Source of the DNA: Myxococcus xanthus
GTDB lineage: Bacteria; Myxococcota; Myxococcia; Myxococcales; Myxococcaceae
DNA: 64,000 bases
Reading direction: 5' to 3'
Assembly (NCBI RefSeq): GCF_900106535.1
Contig: NZ_FNOH01000003.1
Location: 496,001 to 560,000 of the forward strand
Part shown: positions 1-8,675 of the stretch, in pieces
Numbering within the stretch: position 1 is the first letter of the stretch
How the letters are laid out: each line of letters begins with the position of its first letter
Program-made: the position numbers and the translations under genes
Notes under the pieces: model-generated
What the model was told of the DNA's origin: nothing
Seen by the model: only the letters and a program-made list of their open reading frames with translations
Database searches by the model: none

Positions 1-1
1 C

Positions 2-898
2 GGCTCGGAGGTCGCCTCCGCGTGCCGCGAGCTGGGTCTGCCGGTGACCGTCACGGAGCGGGGGGCCACTCCACTGGTGGGGGCGCTCGGCGGAGTTGTC
101 GGGGCGGTCGCAGCCGCCTTGCAACGCGACCATGGCGTCGACCTGCGCTGCGGCGTCACCGTCACGCGGCTGGAGGGGGATGCAAACGGGAGGCTGCGGC
201 GGGCCCACTTCTCCGACGGCTCGACACTGAACGTCGACGTGGCCGTGGTCGCGCTAGGGGCGATCCGCAACGTGGAGTGGCTGCGCGACTCGGGGCTGGC
301 GGTGACTCGATGGGGAGTGGCCTGTGATGCGGCCTGCCACGCGTTCGACATCAACGGCCTGGTGACCAGGAACATCTTCGTCGCCGGGGACGTGGCCCGC
401 GTCCCTCACCCGATCTACGACTACCAGTTCCTGTCCCTCGAGCACTGGGGCAACGCGGTCACCCAGGCCAAGATTGCGGCCCACAACATGCTCAGCCCGG
501 AAGCGGACCGCTGGCCACACCTGACCATCCCCACCTTCTGGTCCACGCAATTCGGCGTCAACATCAAATCGGTGGGTGTGCCGACCTTCTCGGACGCGCT
601 CGTCATCACCCAGGGCTCACTCGCCGAGCGCCGATTCGTCGCCGTCTATGGCTACAAGGGGCGTGTCACCGCCGCGGTCGCTTTCGACCAGCCCAAATGG
701 CTGGAGTTCTACCAGGGCTTGATCGATGCAGCCGCGCCGTTCCCGCCCGCCTTCCGCACCGTCCATCAGCCCGCCGAGATGCGGCCCGTCCCTCCCGAAT
801 TTCCGAAACGGGCCGTGTCCGAGCACGAGGCCACCGTCATGGTCACCGGCCGTGAACCCTACGAGCGGCGGGTCCGGTGGGTGTACCGGCACCTTTGA
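2..898 (+). CDS. FAD/NAD(P)-dependent oxidoreductase, ferredoxin-reductase type (5' end cut by window)
   Basis: The reading frame is open from base 2, so the N-terminus lies outside the window; about 298 codons remain. The visible part begins inside the NAD-binding half and continues through the FAD-binding motif (IFVAGDVARV), the EHWGNAVTQ stretch typical of rhodocoxin/putidaredoxin-reductase-like enzymes, and a C-terminal reductase domain (TFWSTQFG, GSLAERRFVAVYG, VAFDQPKWL). Family members pass electrons from NAD(P)H to a small ferredoxin that feeds a cytochrome P450 or dioxygenase. A P450 gene follows 58 bp downstream on the same strand, so the two probably work together. No ferredoxin gene is visible; it may lie upstream. 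The physiological substrate is unknown. Confidence 0.85.
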   Translation, partial: GSEVASACRELGLPVTVTERGATPLVGALGGVVGAVAAALQRDHGVDLRCGVTVTRLEGDANGRLRRAHFSDGSTLNVDVAVVALGAIRNVEWLRDSGLAVTRWGVACDAACHAFDINGLVTRNIFVAGDVARVPHPIYDYQFLSLEHWGNAVTQAKIAAHNMLSPEADRWPHLTIPTFWSTQFGVNIKSVGVPTFSDALVITQGSLAERRFVAVYGYKGRVTAAVAFDQPKWLEFYQGLIDAAAPFPPAFRTVHQPAEMRPVPPEFPKRAVSEHEATVMVTGREPYERRVRWVYRHL

Positions 899-956
899 GC
901 CGAATGTCGGCAGCCGCGTCACCCCACCCCTCCAACGGACTCAAGGAGACCGCTTC

Positions 957-2201
957 ATGGCACAGGCCAGCATCTTCGAGCAGATCCTCGACCCGGCCAA
1001 CCGGGCCAACCCCTACCCGCTCTACGCCGAGTTGCGGAAGACTCCCGTGGCGCGCGAGGCCGACGGCACGTACATCGTCAGCACCTACGATGAGATTGTC
1101 GCGTTGCTCCACGACCCACGGGTCAGCTCCGACATACGCAACCTCGTCCGGCAGGCCGGTGCCACGCCCTCCCCCCAGGAGGGCCCTCCAGGGCTGCCAG
1201 AGCCCTTCATCCGGCGCGACCCTCCCGACCACGACCGGCTCCGGAAGCTGGCGATGAGGCCCTTCGGGCCGCCGCACACCCCCGGACGCATTGATGCCCT
1301 TCGTCCCTGGCTGGTCGAGACCACGACGGGCCTGCTTGACGCGCTCGCGGGCAAGAACCAAGTCGACATCGTCGGCGACGTGGCCTACCCATTCCCTGTG
1401 ACTGTCATCTGCAAGCTGCTGGGAGTCCCTCGCGAGGACGAAGCGCGCTTTCACGAGTTGGCCGACGCGGGCGTCGAGACCCTTGACCCCACCACAGGGA
1501 CGATCGAGCAGCGAAAGGCCAAGCGCGACCGGACGAAAGCGGAGCTGGGGCAGTACCTCGCTGCGCTCGCCGATGCCCACCTGCGCCAGCCGGGCGGCGA
1601 CCTGCTCTCCGGGTTCCTGACGGATAACGGCCCCGACGGGCGGATGTCGCGGGAAGAGGTGTTGAGCACCGCCGCGTTGCTGCTCGTCGCTGGCCATGAG
1701 ACCACCGTCAACCTCATCGCCAATGGCATGCTCACCCTGCTGCGCCACCCCGGCGTGTTCGAGCGGCTGCGCCGCGAGCCCGAGCTGAGCATCCCGCTGG
1801 TCGAGGAGCTGCTGCGCTATGAACCACCGGTGCAGTTCCTGCCTGACCGAGTCACTCTGGCCGACATCGACATTGCCGGCACCACCATTCCCCAGGGCTC
1901 GCCGCTCGTGCTGATGCTCGCTGCGGGCAGCCGCGACCCAGAGCGCTTCGACGACCCCGACCGCTTCATGCCCGACCGGCCCAACAACTCGCACCTGGGC
2001 TTCGGCAGTGGCATTCACTACTGCTTTGGTGCACCGCTTGCCCGGTTGGAGGCACAGATCGCCTTGACCGAACTCGCCTGCCGCCTTGAGCACCCCAGGC
2101 TCGTTGCCGACCCGCCCCCCTACCGGCCCAACCCGGCCTTGCGAGGTCCCCTCCACCTCCTCGTCGAGGTCGACGGCATCCGGGCGGCGGGCGTGCGATA
2201 G
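957..2201 (+). CDS. Cytochrome P450 monooxygenase
   Basis: A 414-residue soluble bacterial P450. Motifs in order are the I-helix oxygen-activating segment AGHETT, the K-helix ExxR (EELLR) and the haem-binding loop LGFGSGIHYCFG with the proximal cysteine. It would hydroxylate or otherwise oxidise a small organic substrate with electrons relayed from the reductase encoded just upstream. The frame is open much further upstream, but the ATG at 957 is preferred: it follows an AAGGAGA ribosome site at 943-949 and gives the normal N-terminus (MAQASIFEQILDP). The substrate cannot be deduced. No biosynthetic cluster is visible, so this may be an orphan or the tail of a cluster to the left. Confidence 0.93.
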   Translation: MAQASIFEQILDPANRANPYPLYAELRKTPVAREADGTYIVSTYDEIVALLHDPRVSSDIRNLVRQAGATPSPQEGPPGLPEPFIRRDPPDHDRLRKLAMRPFGPPHTPGRIDALRPWLVETTTGLLDALAGKNQVDIVGDVAYPFPVTVICKLLGVPREDEARFHELADAGVETLDPTTGTIEQRKAKRDRTKAELGQYLAALADAHLRQPGGDLLSGFLTDNGPDGRMSREEVLSTAALLLVAGHETTVNLIANGMLTLLRHPGVFERLRREPELSIPLVEELLRYEPPVQFLPDRVTLADIDIAGTTIPQGSPLVLMLAAGSRDPERFDDPDRFMPDRPNNSHLGFGSGIHYCFGAPLARLEAQIALTELACRLEHPRLVADPPPYRPNPALRGPLHLLVEVDGIRAAGVR

Positions 2202-2364
2202 CGTCTGCCCCGGCTCGCTGACCAGGCGACGGGCTTCGCCATGTTGCACGTATGTCGCAGGAACGTGCGGAATGGGCTGGAACAGGACGGGACGCGGCGG
2301 GATATCGACTCCTGAGCATTCCGGGCGGTTACGAGGTAAGGGCGCGATTCTGCTAGAGGTTTCG

Positions 2365-2384
2365 GTAAGCGTTCAGGGGTGATG
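2365..2384 (+). repeat. Left terminal inverted repeat of IS66-like element
   Basis: Reads GTAAGCGTTCAGGGGTGATG. It matches the reverse complement of 4271-4290 at 18 of 20 positions, with mismatches at positions 5 and 18. Confidence 0.8.
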
Positions 2385-2444
2385 GGCGGCTGAAGAAGGA
2401 GCAGGCCAGCAGTCGGCGGGAGGCCTGTCGCTCGCTGACGCGGC

Positions 2445-3851
2445 GTGGGACATGGGACACACCCCGTCGTGGCCGAGGTCGACCCCAAGGATGCGCGCAT
2501 CGCGGAACTTGAGCGTCAGGTCGAGGAGCTGACTCGACTGGTGCAGGAGCTGCGGGAGCAGTTGCGGCGAGATTCGGGCAACTCGAACCGGCCGCCGTCG
2601 AGCGATACGCCGGGGCAGAAGGCCGTGCGACGCAGGCAGAGCGGCAGTGAGAAGAAGCGCGGTGGCCAGCCGGGGCACGTGGGACTGACACGCGCGCTTG
2701 TTGCCGAGGAGAAGGTGAGCGAGTTCAAGCACCTCTTCCCGTCCGCGTGTGGGAATTGCTGGGCTCCTCTCTCGCCCGAAGGTGGCACGCGGGTGCGGCG
2801 CTACCAGTCCGTGGAATTGCCGCCGCTCAAGGCCCACGTCACGCAGTGGATGCGCCATGGCGTGGAGTGCCCCAGGTGCAAGCATGAGACGTGGGCAAGC
2901 ACCGCGGCGATTCCGACGTCGGCCTTCGGCCCGCGGCTGTCCGCCGTCGTTGGCCTTTTGACGGGCGTCTACCACCTGAGTCGGCGCTCGGCGGTGAGGC
3001 TTCTGGGGGATGTGCTGGGCATCGACATTTCGCTGGGGGCAGTGAGCGCCGTCGAGGCGCGCGTCAGCGAGGCGGTGAAGCCCGCGGTGGACGAGGCCTG
3101 GTCCCGGGTGTTGTTGGCGCCGGTGAAGCACACGGACGGCACGCAGTGGCTTGAGGCCGGCCTGGCGCGCACGCTATGGACCATCGCCTCGTCAATGGCC
3201 ACCGTCTTCAAGATTCTGGCGGACAGCAAGTCACGGACACTTGCGCCGCTCTTCGGCCAGAAACTCGGCGTCCTCGTGAGCGACCGCGCCACCGCGCTGA
3301 ATTTCTGGGCCATGGAAGCGCGGCAGGTGTGCTGGGCCCACCTCTTGAGGAAGGCCGTTTCATTCTCGGAGCGTGACGGGCCAGCCGGAGCGATTGGGCG
3401 CGAGCTACTCGACTACATCGGCATCCTCTTCGACTATTGGGGACGACTGCGCAGCGGCGAGTTGCAGCGGGACACGCTGCGTGAGCGCATGGCCTCGGTG
3501 CGCACGCAGGTGGAAGCCTTGCTTGAGCGCGCCGTGGCCGCGAGGCTGCCGCACGTCTCTGGCTCCTGTGAGGACATCCTCCAGCACCGGGCGGCGCTGT
3601 GGACTTTCGTTGACAGGGAGGGCGTCGAGCCCACCAACAACCATGCCGAGCGCGAGCTGCGGGCCTTCGTCCTGTGGCGCAAGCGAAGCTTCGGCACCCA
3701 GAGCCCTCGGGGGAACCTCTTCGCCGAGAGGGTGATGACGGTGGCGCATACCGCCCGCAAGCAGGAAAAGAATGTGCTCGAGTTCCTGACGGCCTGCTGC
3801 ACCGCCGCCCGGACGGGGATGCCCGCGCCCTCGCTCTTCGCCGCGCCCTGA
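2445..3851 (+). CDS. tnpC: IS66-family transposase (TnpC)
   Basis: A 468-residue transposase. The order is an N-terminal coiled coil (IAELERQVEELTRLVQEL), the NSNRPPSSD motif and basic linker of IS66 transposases, a zinc-finger-like region (CGNC, then CPRC), and a DDE catalytic core. The core has a first Asp in VKHTDGTQW (family consensus DET), a second in LVSDRATALN and the Glu in TNNHAERELR. Length is close to the family norm and I see no frameshift, so it may be functional. A GTG at 2445 opens the frame; GTG 2469 is an equally acceptable start. It catalyses cut-and-paste transposition of the surrounding element. Confidence 0.92.
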   Translation: MGHGTHPVVAEVDPKDARIAELERQVEELTRLVQELREQLRRDSGNSNRPPSSDTPGQKAVRRRQSGSEKKRGGQPGHVGLTRALVAEEKVSEFKHLFPSACGNCWAPLSPEGGTRVRRYQSVELPPLKAHVTQWMRHGVECPRCKHETWASTAAIPTSAFGPRLSAVVGLLTGVYHLSRRSAVRLLGDVLGIDISLGAVSAVEARVSEAVKPAVDEAWSRVLLAPVKHTDGTQWLEAGLARTLWTIASSMATVFKILADSKSRTLAPLFGQKLGVLVSDRATALNFWAMEARQVCWAHLLRKAVSFSERDGPAGAIGRELLDYIGILFDYWGRLRSGELQRDTLRERMASVRTQVEALLERAVAARLPHVSGSCEDILQHRAALWTFVDREGVEPTNNHAERELRAFVLWRKRSFGTQSPRGNLFAERVMTVAHTARKQEKNVLEFLTACCTAARTGMPAPSLFAAP

Positions 3852-3869
3852 GCGCTACGCGGCCTTCTT

Positions 3870-4253
3870 TCACATCGGGAAGTACCTCGTCGCGTTTCGC
3901 TCACCCGCCCTGCGCACACGGCCCTCTTGCTTCAGGCGCATCATCGGCCGATGAAGCGCCCGTGGCTTTTCTCCGACGCGCGCGGCCAGGGCAGCCATCG
4001 TCTCGCCCGGACACTCCTGCACCGCCTCGAGCAGCCGCTCCGCGAGGTCAGCGAGGGCACCTGAAGAGCGTCGGACTCTCGTCCCGCGCCGCTGCATTGC
4101 CACGGAGGGCGCGGGAGCCAACACCGAGAACGCGCGCTCCACCGCAGCCTTTACCAAGCGTTGCTGCTCCACCAGGTGCTCGTGGACCAATCGTTCAATC
4201 TTCGATTCCAGCGTCCCAAGGGCTTTCATGCTCATCCGCCACGGGTTGCACAC
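3870..4253 (-). CDS. Winged-helix DNA-binding protein, passenger gene of the IS66-like element
   Basis: A 127-residue basic protein encoded inside the inverted repeats of the IS66-like element and convergent with tnpC (18 bp between stops). The N-terminal third is helical (SKIERLVHEHLVEQQRLVKAAVERAF). The C-terminal 60 residues read like a winged helix (LAERLLEAVQ, TMAALAARVG, RPMMRLKQEGRVRRAG, then a TRYFPM tail), a fold used to bind DNA. A GTG at 4253 opens the frame; ATG codons at 4235 and 4229 are plausible alternative starts. Regulation of transposition or an unrelated cargo role are both possible. No function is established, and I do not recognise it as a standard IS66 accessory protein. 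Confidence 0.65.
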   Translation of the reverse strand: MCNPWRMSMKALGTLESKIERLVHEHLVEQQRLVKAAVERAFSVLAPAPSVAMQRRGTRVRRSSGALADLAERLLEAVQECPGETMAALAARVGEKPRALHRPMMRLKQEGRVRRAGERNATRYFPM

Positions 4254-4270
4254 CGCGACGGAGGCCTCAA

Positions 4271-4290
4271 CACCACCCCTGAACGGTTAC
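4271..4290 (-). repeat. Right terminal inverted repeat of IS66-like element
   Basis: On the minus strand it reads GTAACCGTTCAGGGGTGGTG, matching the left end at 18 of 20 positions. The outermost GTAA marks the element boundary. Confidence 0.8.
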
Positions 4291-4358
4291 CGCATCCCAT
4301 GAGGTGCGAGGTAGGGGCCTGGGCCTCTTGGCTATTGCGGCTCGGGCCTCAAAAGCAG

Positions 4359-7300
4359 TCACGGGATTGCCTTCGCCGCGGCGAGGCTCTCTAAGAACTC
4401 GGGAACTTGCTCATGGCGGCTGCAATCAATGATTCGAATATTGTATTCACGCTCAATACGGTCATGGTCGTTAGCTGCCGCGTCTCTTAGCAACACATAG
4501 TGTCGCTGCGTGGTGATTCCGAATGACTCAACATTGCTTTTGAGCGCCAAATCAAGATCAAGCGGATCATTCATCCCGTAGCCTACAAACAAAAAAAGAT
4601 GTTCTTGGAGTAGATGCCGTAGAACTGCTTGATAACCCGAGTTGGAGTGAGCCTCGCGGTACTCAACTTCCGACATAACTACGGTATCGTGATGTTCCGA
4701 CGTCCCATGGACTTTGAGTAGGATCTTACGGCCAGCGCGCAGGTCGGCGAGCGCCTTGTCAGAATCTTTCCATGTATATGGTTGTCTGCGGGGCATTTCT
4801 GGAGTCAGCTCAAGAAGTTGATCGTAATTGGTCGTAAGTATGGCGCGGACGCCGAGTTGTATCACGGCATGTTGTGCTTTGCCCGGAGCAGCATCGGGGG
4901 GACGAAAAATATGATTGAGGGCATTTTGATAATCTCGACCCAGGCTGGTGCGGAGCGTCCCCAGTTCGGAGAGCATGGATTCGAGCCGCATGCGGTTCCT
5001 AAATAGCGCGTGCTTCAACCGGATGGTTTCTTCATCGAGCGAGTCATAGCGCTTGCAAGCATCGAGCAGTCGTTCAGGGAGTTTCCCCCAGGTGGGGAAG
5101 TCGCCTTGAACGTCTTTACCGAGAGATAGACCGGAGCCGACGAAGAGGGCTAGTTTATTGGAACGATATGCTTCGAGAACGGGTGCTGGGATCTTGACGC
5201 TCACGGTAGTTCCTGATTCGAGCTTTTCTTTGGGGCTTCGCTCTTGGTTGACTCGTGCCGGTTCTATTTCCGTCATCCAGATGTTTCCTAGGGTATCTCC
5301 TGCGCAAACGGTATCCCTAGTGACGGCAACTGAACGAAATCCACTCATCCCATGAAATGTATGAATGCGTTGACCAGAAGCGATATCCCACACGCCCAGC
5401 GTCTTGTCGTCTGAAGCTGATATCACCATTCCATCTGCCGTCATCGCGCAATCCCATACTGGCCCTCTATGGCCTTCTAGTCGAGCGAGTTCCTTGCCTG
5501 TTGTTGGTTCCCATATTCTCAGAGTTTTGTCAGATGAGGCCGACACCAATCGACCGTCCGCAGTCATTACGCAGCCCAACACTGGCCCGTCATGGCCCTC
5601 CAGTCGCACCAGTTCCTTCCCTGTCTCCAAATCCCAGACCCGAAGTGTCCTATCGGAAGAGGCCGACACCACCTGTCCACGTGCCGTTACTGCACAGTCC
5701 CACACTGGCCCGTCATGGCCTTCCAGCCGCATCAGCTCCTTCCCTGTCTCCAAATCCCAGACCCGAAGTGTCCTATCGGAAGAGGCCGACACCACCTGCC
5801 CACGTGCCGTTACTGCACAGTCATTAACCGGCCCGGCATGGCCTTCCAGCCGCATCAGTTCCTTCCCTGCCTCCAAATTCCAGACCCGAAGTGTCCTGTC
5901 GGAAGAGGCCGACACTAGCCGCCCATTCGCTGTCACTGCGCAGCCCCTCACCCATCCATCATGGCCTTCTAGCCGCGCCAACTCCTTTTTCGTTTTCAGC
6001 TCCCATACCTTCAACGTCTTGTCGGAAGAGGCCGACACTAGCCGCCCATCTGATGTTGCTGTGCATCCCCACACCGGGCCTTTATGATCTTGTCGCCGAG
6101 CTGACTGTCTAGCCGTCTCCAACTCCCATACTCTTAGTGTTTTATCGTCCGATGCCGATACCACCCATCCATCTTCCGTTACAGCACAGCTCTTGACTGG
6201 GCCCTCATGGCCTTCCAGCTGTGCTACCTCTCTCCCTGTATCCAGCTCCCATACCCTAAGAGTCTTATCGTTCGAGGCCGACAAGACCCAGCCATCTGCT
6301 GCCACCGCGCAGCCATTAACCGGCTCTTCATGGCCCTCCATCCGCGCCAGTTCCTTCCCCGTTTCCAACTCCCACACCCGAAGCGTCCCGTCGGACGAAG
6401 CTGACACGACCCGCCCATCCACAGTCACCGCGCAGCCATTGACCGGCCCTTCATGGCCCTCCATCCGCGCCAGTTCCTTCCCTGTTTCCAACTCCCACAC
6501 CCGAAGCGTCCCGTCGGACGAAGCTGACACCACCCGCCCATCCACAGTCACCGCGCAGCCATTGACTGCCCCTTTATGGCCCACCAGCTGCGCCAGTTTG
6601 ATTCCCGTCTTTAGTTCCCACACCCTGAGCATCTCGTCGAATGAAGCCGACACCAACCGTCCATCCGGAGTCACCGAGCATCCCCAGACTGGGCCCTTAT
6701 GGCCTTCCATCCGTGCCAGTTCCTTCCCCGTTTCCAACTCCCACACCCGAAGCGTCTTGTCATCCGAAGCCGACACCACCCGCCCATCCGGTATTACTGC
6801 GCAGCTTCGCACCCAACCTTCATGGCCTTCCATTCGTGCCAGTTCCTTCCCCGTTTCCAACTCCCACACCCGAAGCGTCTTGTCGTCCGAGGCCGACACC
6901 ACCCACCCACTGGGTGTCACCGTGCAGCCATTGACCGGACCATCATGCCCTTTGAGTGTCCGAACCTCCCCGTGCCTTAGTCTCACGGGATGTCGCAGAC
7001 GGAGTGCAGGCAAGCCGCCGGGAAAATGCAGCATCTCTGCAATCCGTGCAGCTTTCCATCCCTGGGAGAGTAGTCGATTGTAAATTAATCGCGGGAAGGC
7101 CGCTGCGTCTTCGCGTAACCAGTGAGACTCCGCTCGAACAGCTTGGTGTAGATCCCGCAGTGCCGTCTTGTAGAGTTCTCCGACCCCATCCACCGCCTGC
7201 GGCATGTCTTCCTCGACGGCGAAAATGCCAATCTCCTGGCACTTTGCCTCCAAAAAACTTAGATCCATGCAGAGCTTGCGCACATGTTGCCATTCCTGTG

Positions 7301-8489
7301 CCTTCAGCCAGTGTGTCACGCCATGGCGTAAAGTATAATTTCTACGAAAACCACTGATAGGCGCATCCACCGACCATTTGCAGATATTCTCCGCCAACCG
7401 GCGGTGCTGCTGTAGCTCCCCCTGCTCTCCTAACTTCGATAGAATGAAATCATGGAATGCCTTGTGGAAGAGGCGCCACGCCTTCTCCCCGCCCCAGTGA
7501 CCTGACTCCTCCAGTAGGAACGGCCGCGCCACACGTAGGAACTGTTCCCTAGCACTTATACCCTTCCATTCTGCGACATCGGCCAGTACCGATAAAGGAA
7601 GTGCCTCGCGGGCTACCGCCACCAACTCCAATCCCTCAAGCACTATCCCCCGGACTTCCATGGGTTGATCTTGGATGCGTTGCCAAGCATCCTCAAGGAA
7701 GGCATCCAGGCCGCTGGGCAGCATCGCCGCCCGCCGTTCCTCGGCGGGTTGCTCCAACAGCCACTCCGCCAATTTCACCGCGTGAAGTACATTTCCCTGT
7801 GCATTCTTTATTGCTTGGGCCATTAAGGATGGCTCAAGCGATGGTGTGAATTTGGGCGCCACGTGCGCCCAGTACTCGCGCACCACTTCCTCGTTAGAAG
7901 CCGCCCATCGTTGCCCATCTAGATCGAGGGTACGCACGTTATCCCGAGCCTCTAGCCAACTCAGGTGCGGGTACATAGGGCGAGAAGAGCACAGGACCTT
8001 CACCCCTGGAGGCAGTGCATGCGGTAGGAAGCGCGGCAGTGGGTTTGGACCGCTCGCATCCAACTCGTCGAGTCCATCGACTAACAGCACGAGCTGCTTC
8101 CTCTGTGGCACCAGGACTGCGGTGGATACCCGCTGCAGCACCTCTCGCAACCGCGACTCGGGTTTCGCCTCCAAATCGGCATGCAGGGGATAGAGTGCCT
8201 CCACCTGTGCCGCTAAGTTGCGTACTACCACCTCGGGACGGTCCCAGTCCTCCACGCCCCGGCGGAGGAAATGGTGCGGAACTCTCTGCCCCGCTAACTC
8301 CCGAGCCCCCAGCCAACTCGAGAGCAGCGCACTTTTACCTCTCCCGGGCCCTCCCTTGACCAGCAACCACCCACGTGCCGATTCTCCGCTTAGCAGGAAC
8401 GAATCCAGCGTGGTCAGCGCATCCTGCCTCCCTAACAGTTGTTCGTGGCGCCCACGCTCTAGTTGGAAGTCGATGATATCCTTCGGCAT
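4359..8489 (-). CDS. NACHT/STAND ATPase with 14-blade WD40 region and C-terminal SIR2 domain; candidate anti-phage protein
   Basis: A 1376-residue protein numbered from the ATG at 8489; a GTG at 8558 would add 23 residues. Residues 46-53 form a Walker A (GGPGRGKS) and about 133-144 a Walker B with acidic DGLDELD, as in NACHT STAND ATPases. A helical/winged-helix region runs to about 510. Residues about 514-1065 hold 13 clear WD40 repeats plus a degenerate one, enough for two seven-blade propellers. The last 280 residues are SIR2-like: FVGSG (1116-1120), TTNYD with Asn1221, KVHG with His1261, and FVGYGMND near 1303, the layout of NAD-degrading SIR2 defence effectors. Family knowledge suggests that propellers sense a ligand, the ATPase oligomerises and SIR2 depletes NAD. 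The effector sits at the C-terminus, whereas STAND effectors are usually N-terminal. Codon use is more AT-rich than in core genes, suggesting transfer. Confidence 0.9.
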   Translation of the reverse strand: MPKDIIDFQLERGRHEQLLGRQDALTTLDSFLLSGESARGWLLVKGGPGRGKSALLSSWLGARELAGQRVPHHFLRRGVEDWDRPEVVVRNLAAQVEALYPLHADLEAKPESRLREVLQRVSTAVLVPQRKQLVLLVDGLDELDASGPNPLPRFLPHALPPGVKVLCSSRPMYPHLSWLEARDNVRTLDLDGQRWAASNEEVVREYWAHVAPKFTPSLEPSLMAQAIKNAQGNVLHAVKLAEWLLEQPAEERRAAMLPSGLDAFLEDAWQRIQDQPMEVRGIVLEGLELVAVAREALPLSVLADVAEWKGISAREQFLRVARPFLLEESGHWGGEKAWRLFHKAFHDFILSKLGEQGELQQHRRLAENICKWSVDAPISGFRRNYTLRHGVTHWLKAQEWQHVRKLCMDLSFLEAKCQEIGIFAVEEDMPQAVDGVGELYKTALRDLHQAVRAESHWLREDAAAFPRLIYNRLLSQGWKAARIAEMLHFPGGLPALRLRHPVRLRHGEVRTLKGHDGPVNGCTVTPSGWVVSASDDKTLRVWELETGKELARMEGHEGWVRSCAVIPDGRVVSASDDKTLRVWELETGKELARMEGHKGPVWGCSVTPDGRLVSASFDEMLRVWELKTGIKLAQLVGHKGAVNGCAVTVDGRVVSASSDGTLRVWELETGKELARMEGHEGPVNGCAVTVDGRVVSASSDGTLRVWELETGKELARMEGHEEPVNGCAVAADGWVLSASNDKTLRVWELDTGREVAQLEGHEGPVKSCAVTEDGWVVSASDDKTLRVWELETARQSARRQDHKGPVWGCTATSDGRLVSASSDKTLKVWELKTKKELARLEGHDGWVRGCAVTANGRLVSASSDRTLRVWNLEAGKELMRLEGHAGPVNDCAVTARGQVVSASSDRTLRVWDLETGKELMRLEGHDGPVWDCAVTARGQVVSASSDRTLRVWDLETGKELVRLEGHDGPVLGCVMTADGRLVSASSDKTLRIWEPTTGKELARLEGHRGPVWDCAMTADGMVISASDDKTLGVWDIASGQRIHTFHGMSGFRSVAVTRDTVCAGDTLGNIWMTEIEPARVNQERSPKEKLESGTTVSVKIPAPVLEAYRSNKLALFVGSGLSLGKDVQGDFPTWGKLPERLLDACKRYDSLDEETIRLKHALFRNRMRLESMLSELGTLRTSLGRDYQNALNHIFRPPDAAPGKAQHAVIQLGVRAILTTNYDQLLELTPEMPRRQPYTWKDSDKALADLRAGRKILLKVHGTSEHHDTVVMSEVEYREAHSNSGYQAVLRHLLQEHLFLFVGYGMNDPLDLDLALKSNVESFGITTQRHYVLLRDAAANDHDRIEREYNIRIIDCSRHEQVPEFLESLAAAKAIP
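5400..6960 (-). repeat. Tandem 126-bp repeats encoding the WD40 blades
   Basis: Thirteen 42-residue blades correspond to direct DNA repeats of 126 bp. Several neighbours are near-identical at DNA level, for example the copies around 5610-5700 and 5736-5826, and those around 6350-6480 and 6470-6600. This homogeneity implies recent duplication or gene conversion within the sensor region. Confidence 0.85.
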
Positions 8490-8576
8490 AGCGGCCCAGT
8501 ATTCTACAGCTATGAGGAATGTGGCCCTAGGCAATTGAGGTAGGAAGCAGAGCTGCACCTCTGTGCCTGCCTACTA

Positions 8577-8600
8577 GACCTCCAAAGGGGCTTGGAGGTC
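8577..8600. promoter_or_regulatory. Perfect inverted repeat between divergent defence-like genes, flanked by direct repeats
   Basis: GACCTCCAA (8577-8585), a 6-base spacer, then TTGGAGGTC (8592-8600) make a perfect 9-bp inverted repeat. It is bracketed by two near-identical 12-mers, CCTGCCTACTAG (8566-8577) and CCTGCGTACTAG (8607-8618). The position between the divergent starts of the NACHT-WD40-SIR2 gene and the zinc-ribbon gene suggests a shared operator or an RNA hairpin. No factor is assigned. Confidence 0.5.
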
Positions 8601-8675
8601 CGTGTTCCTGCGTACTAGAGTTCCCTATTTTCGGCAGAATCATCTCAACCAATACCCGAGCCAGTCCTCAGCGCC

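Larger units (their letters stand above)
2365..4290. mobile_element. IS66-like insertion sequence (ISBst12-type, tnpC only) with passenger gene
   Basis: A 1926-bp element bounded by imperfect inverted repeats that begin with GTAA, the usual IS66-family terminus; 18 of the first 20 bases match between the two ends. Inside are a single IS66 transposase gene on the plus strand and a small winged-helix gene on the minus strand, arranged tail to tail. No tnpA or tnpB is present, as in the ISBst12 subgroup. The 8-bp flanks (2357-2364 and 4291-4298) do not match, so the usual 8-bp target duplication is missing. The copy may have recombined with another copy or suffered a flanking deletion. It lies between the P450 gene and the NACHT gene. 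Confidence 0.8.

Noticed and set aside
843..2249. Minus-strand 468-codon frame across the P450 gene
   Set aside because: Shadow of the P450 and reductase genes; no motifs or ribosome site.
5400..6960. Direct repeats considered as a CRISPR array
   Set aside because: The 126-bp units encode WD40 blades in frame, with no unique spacers or short palindromic repeats.
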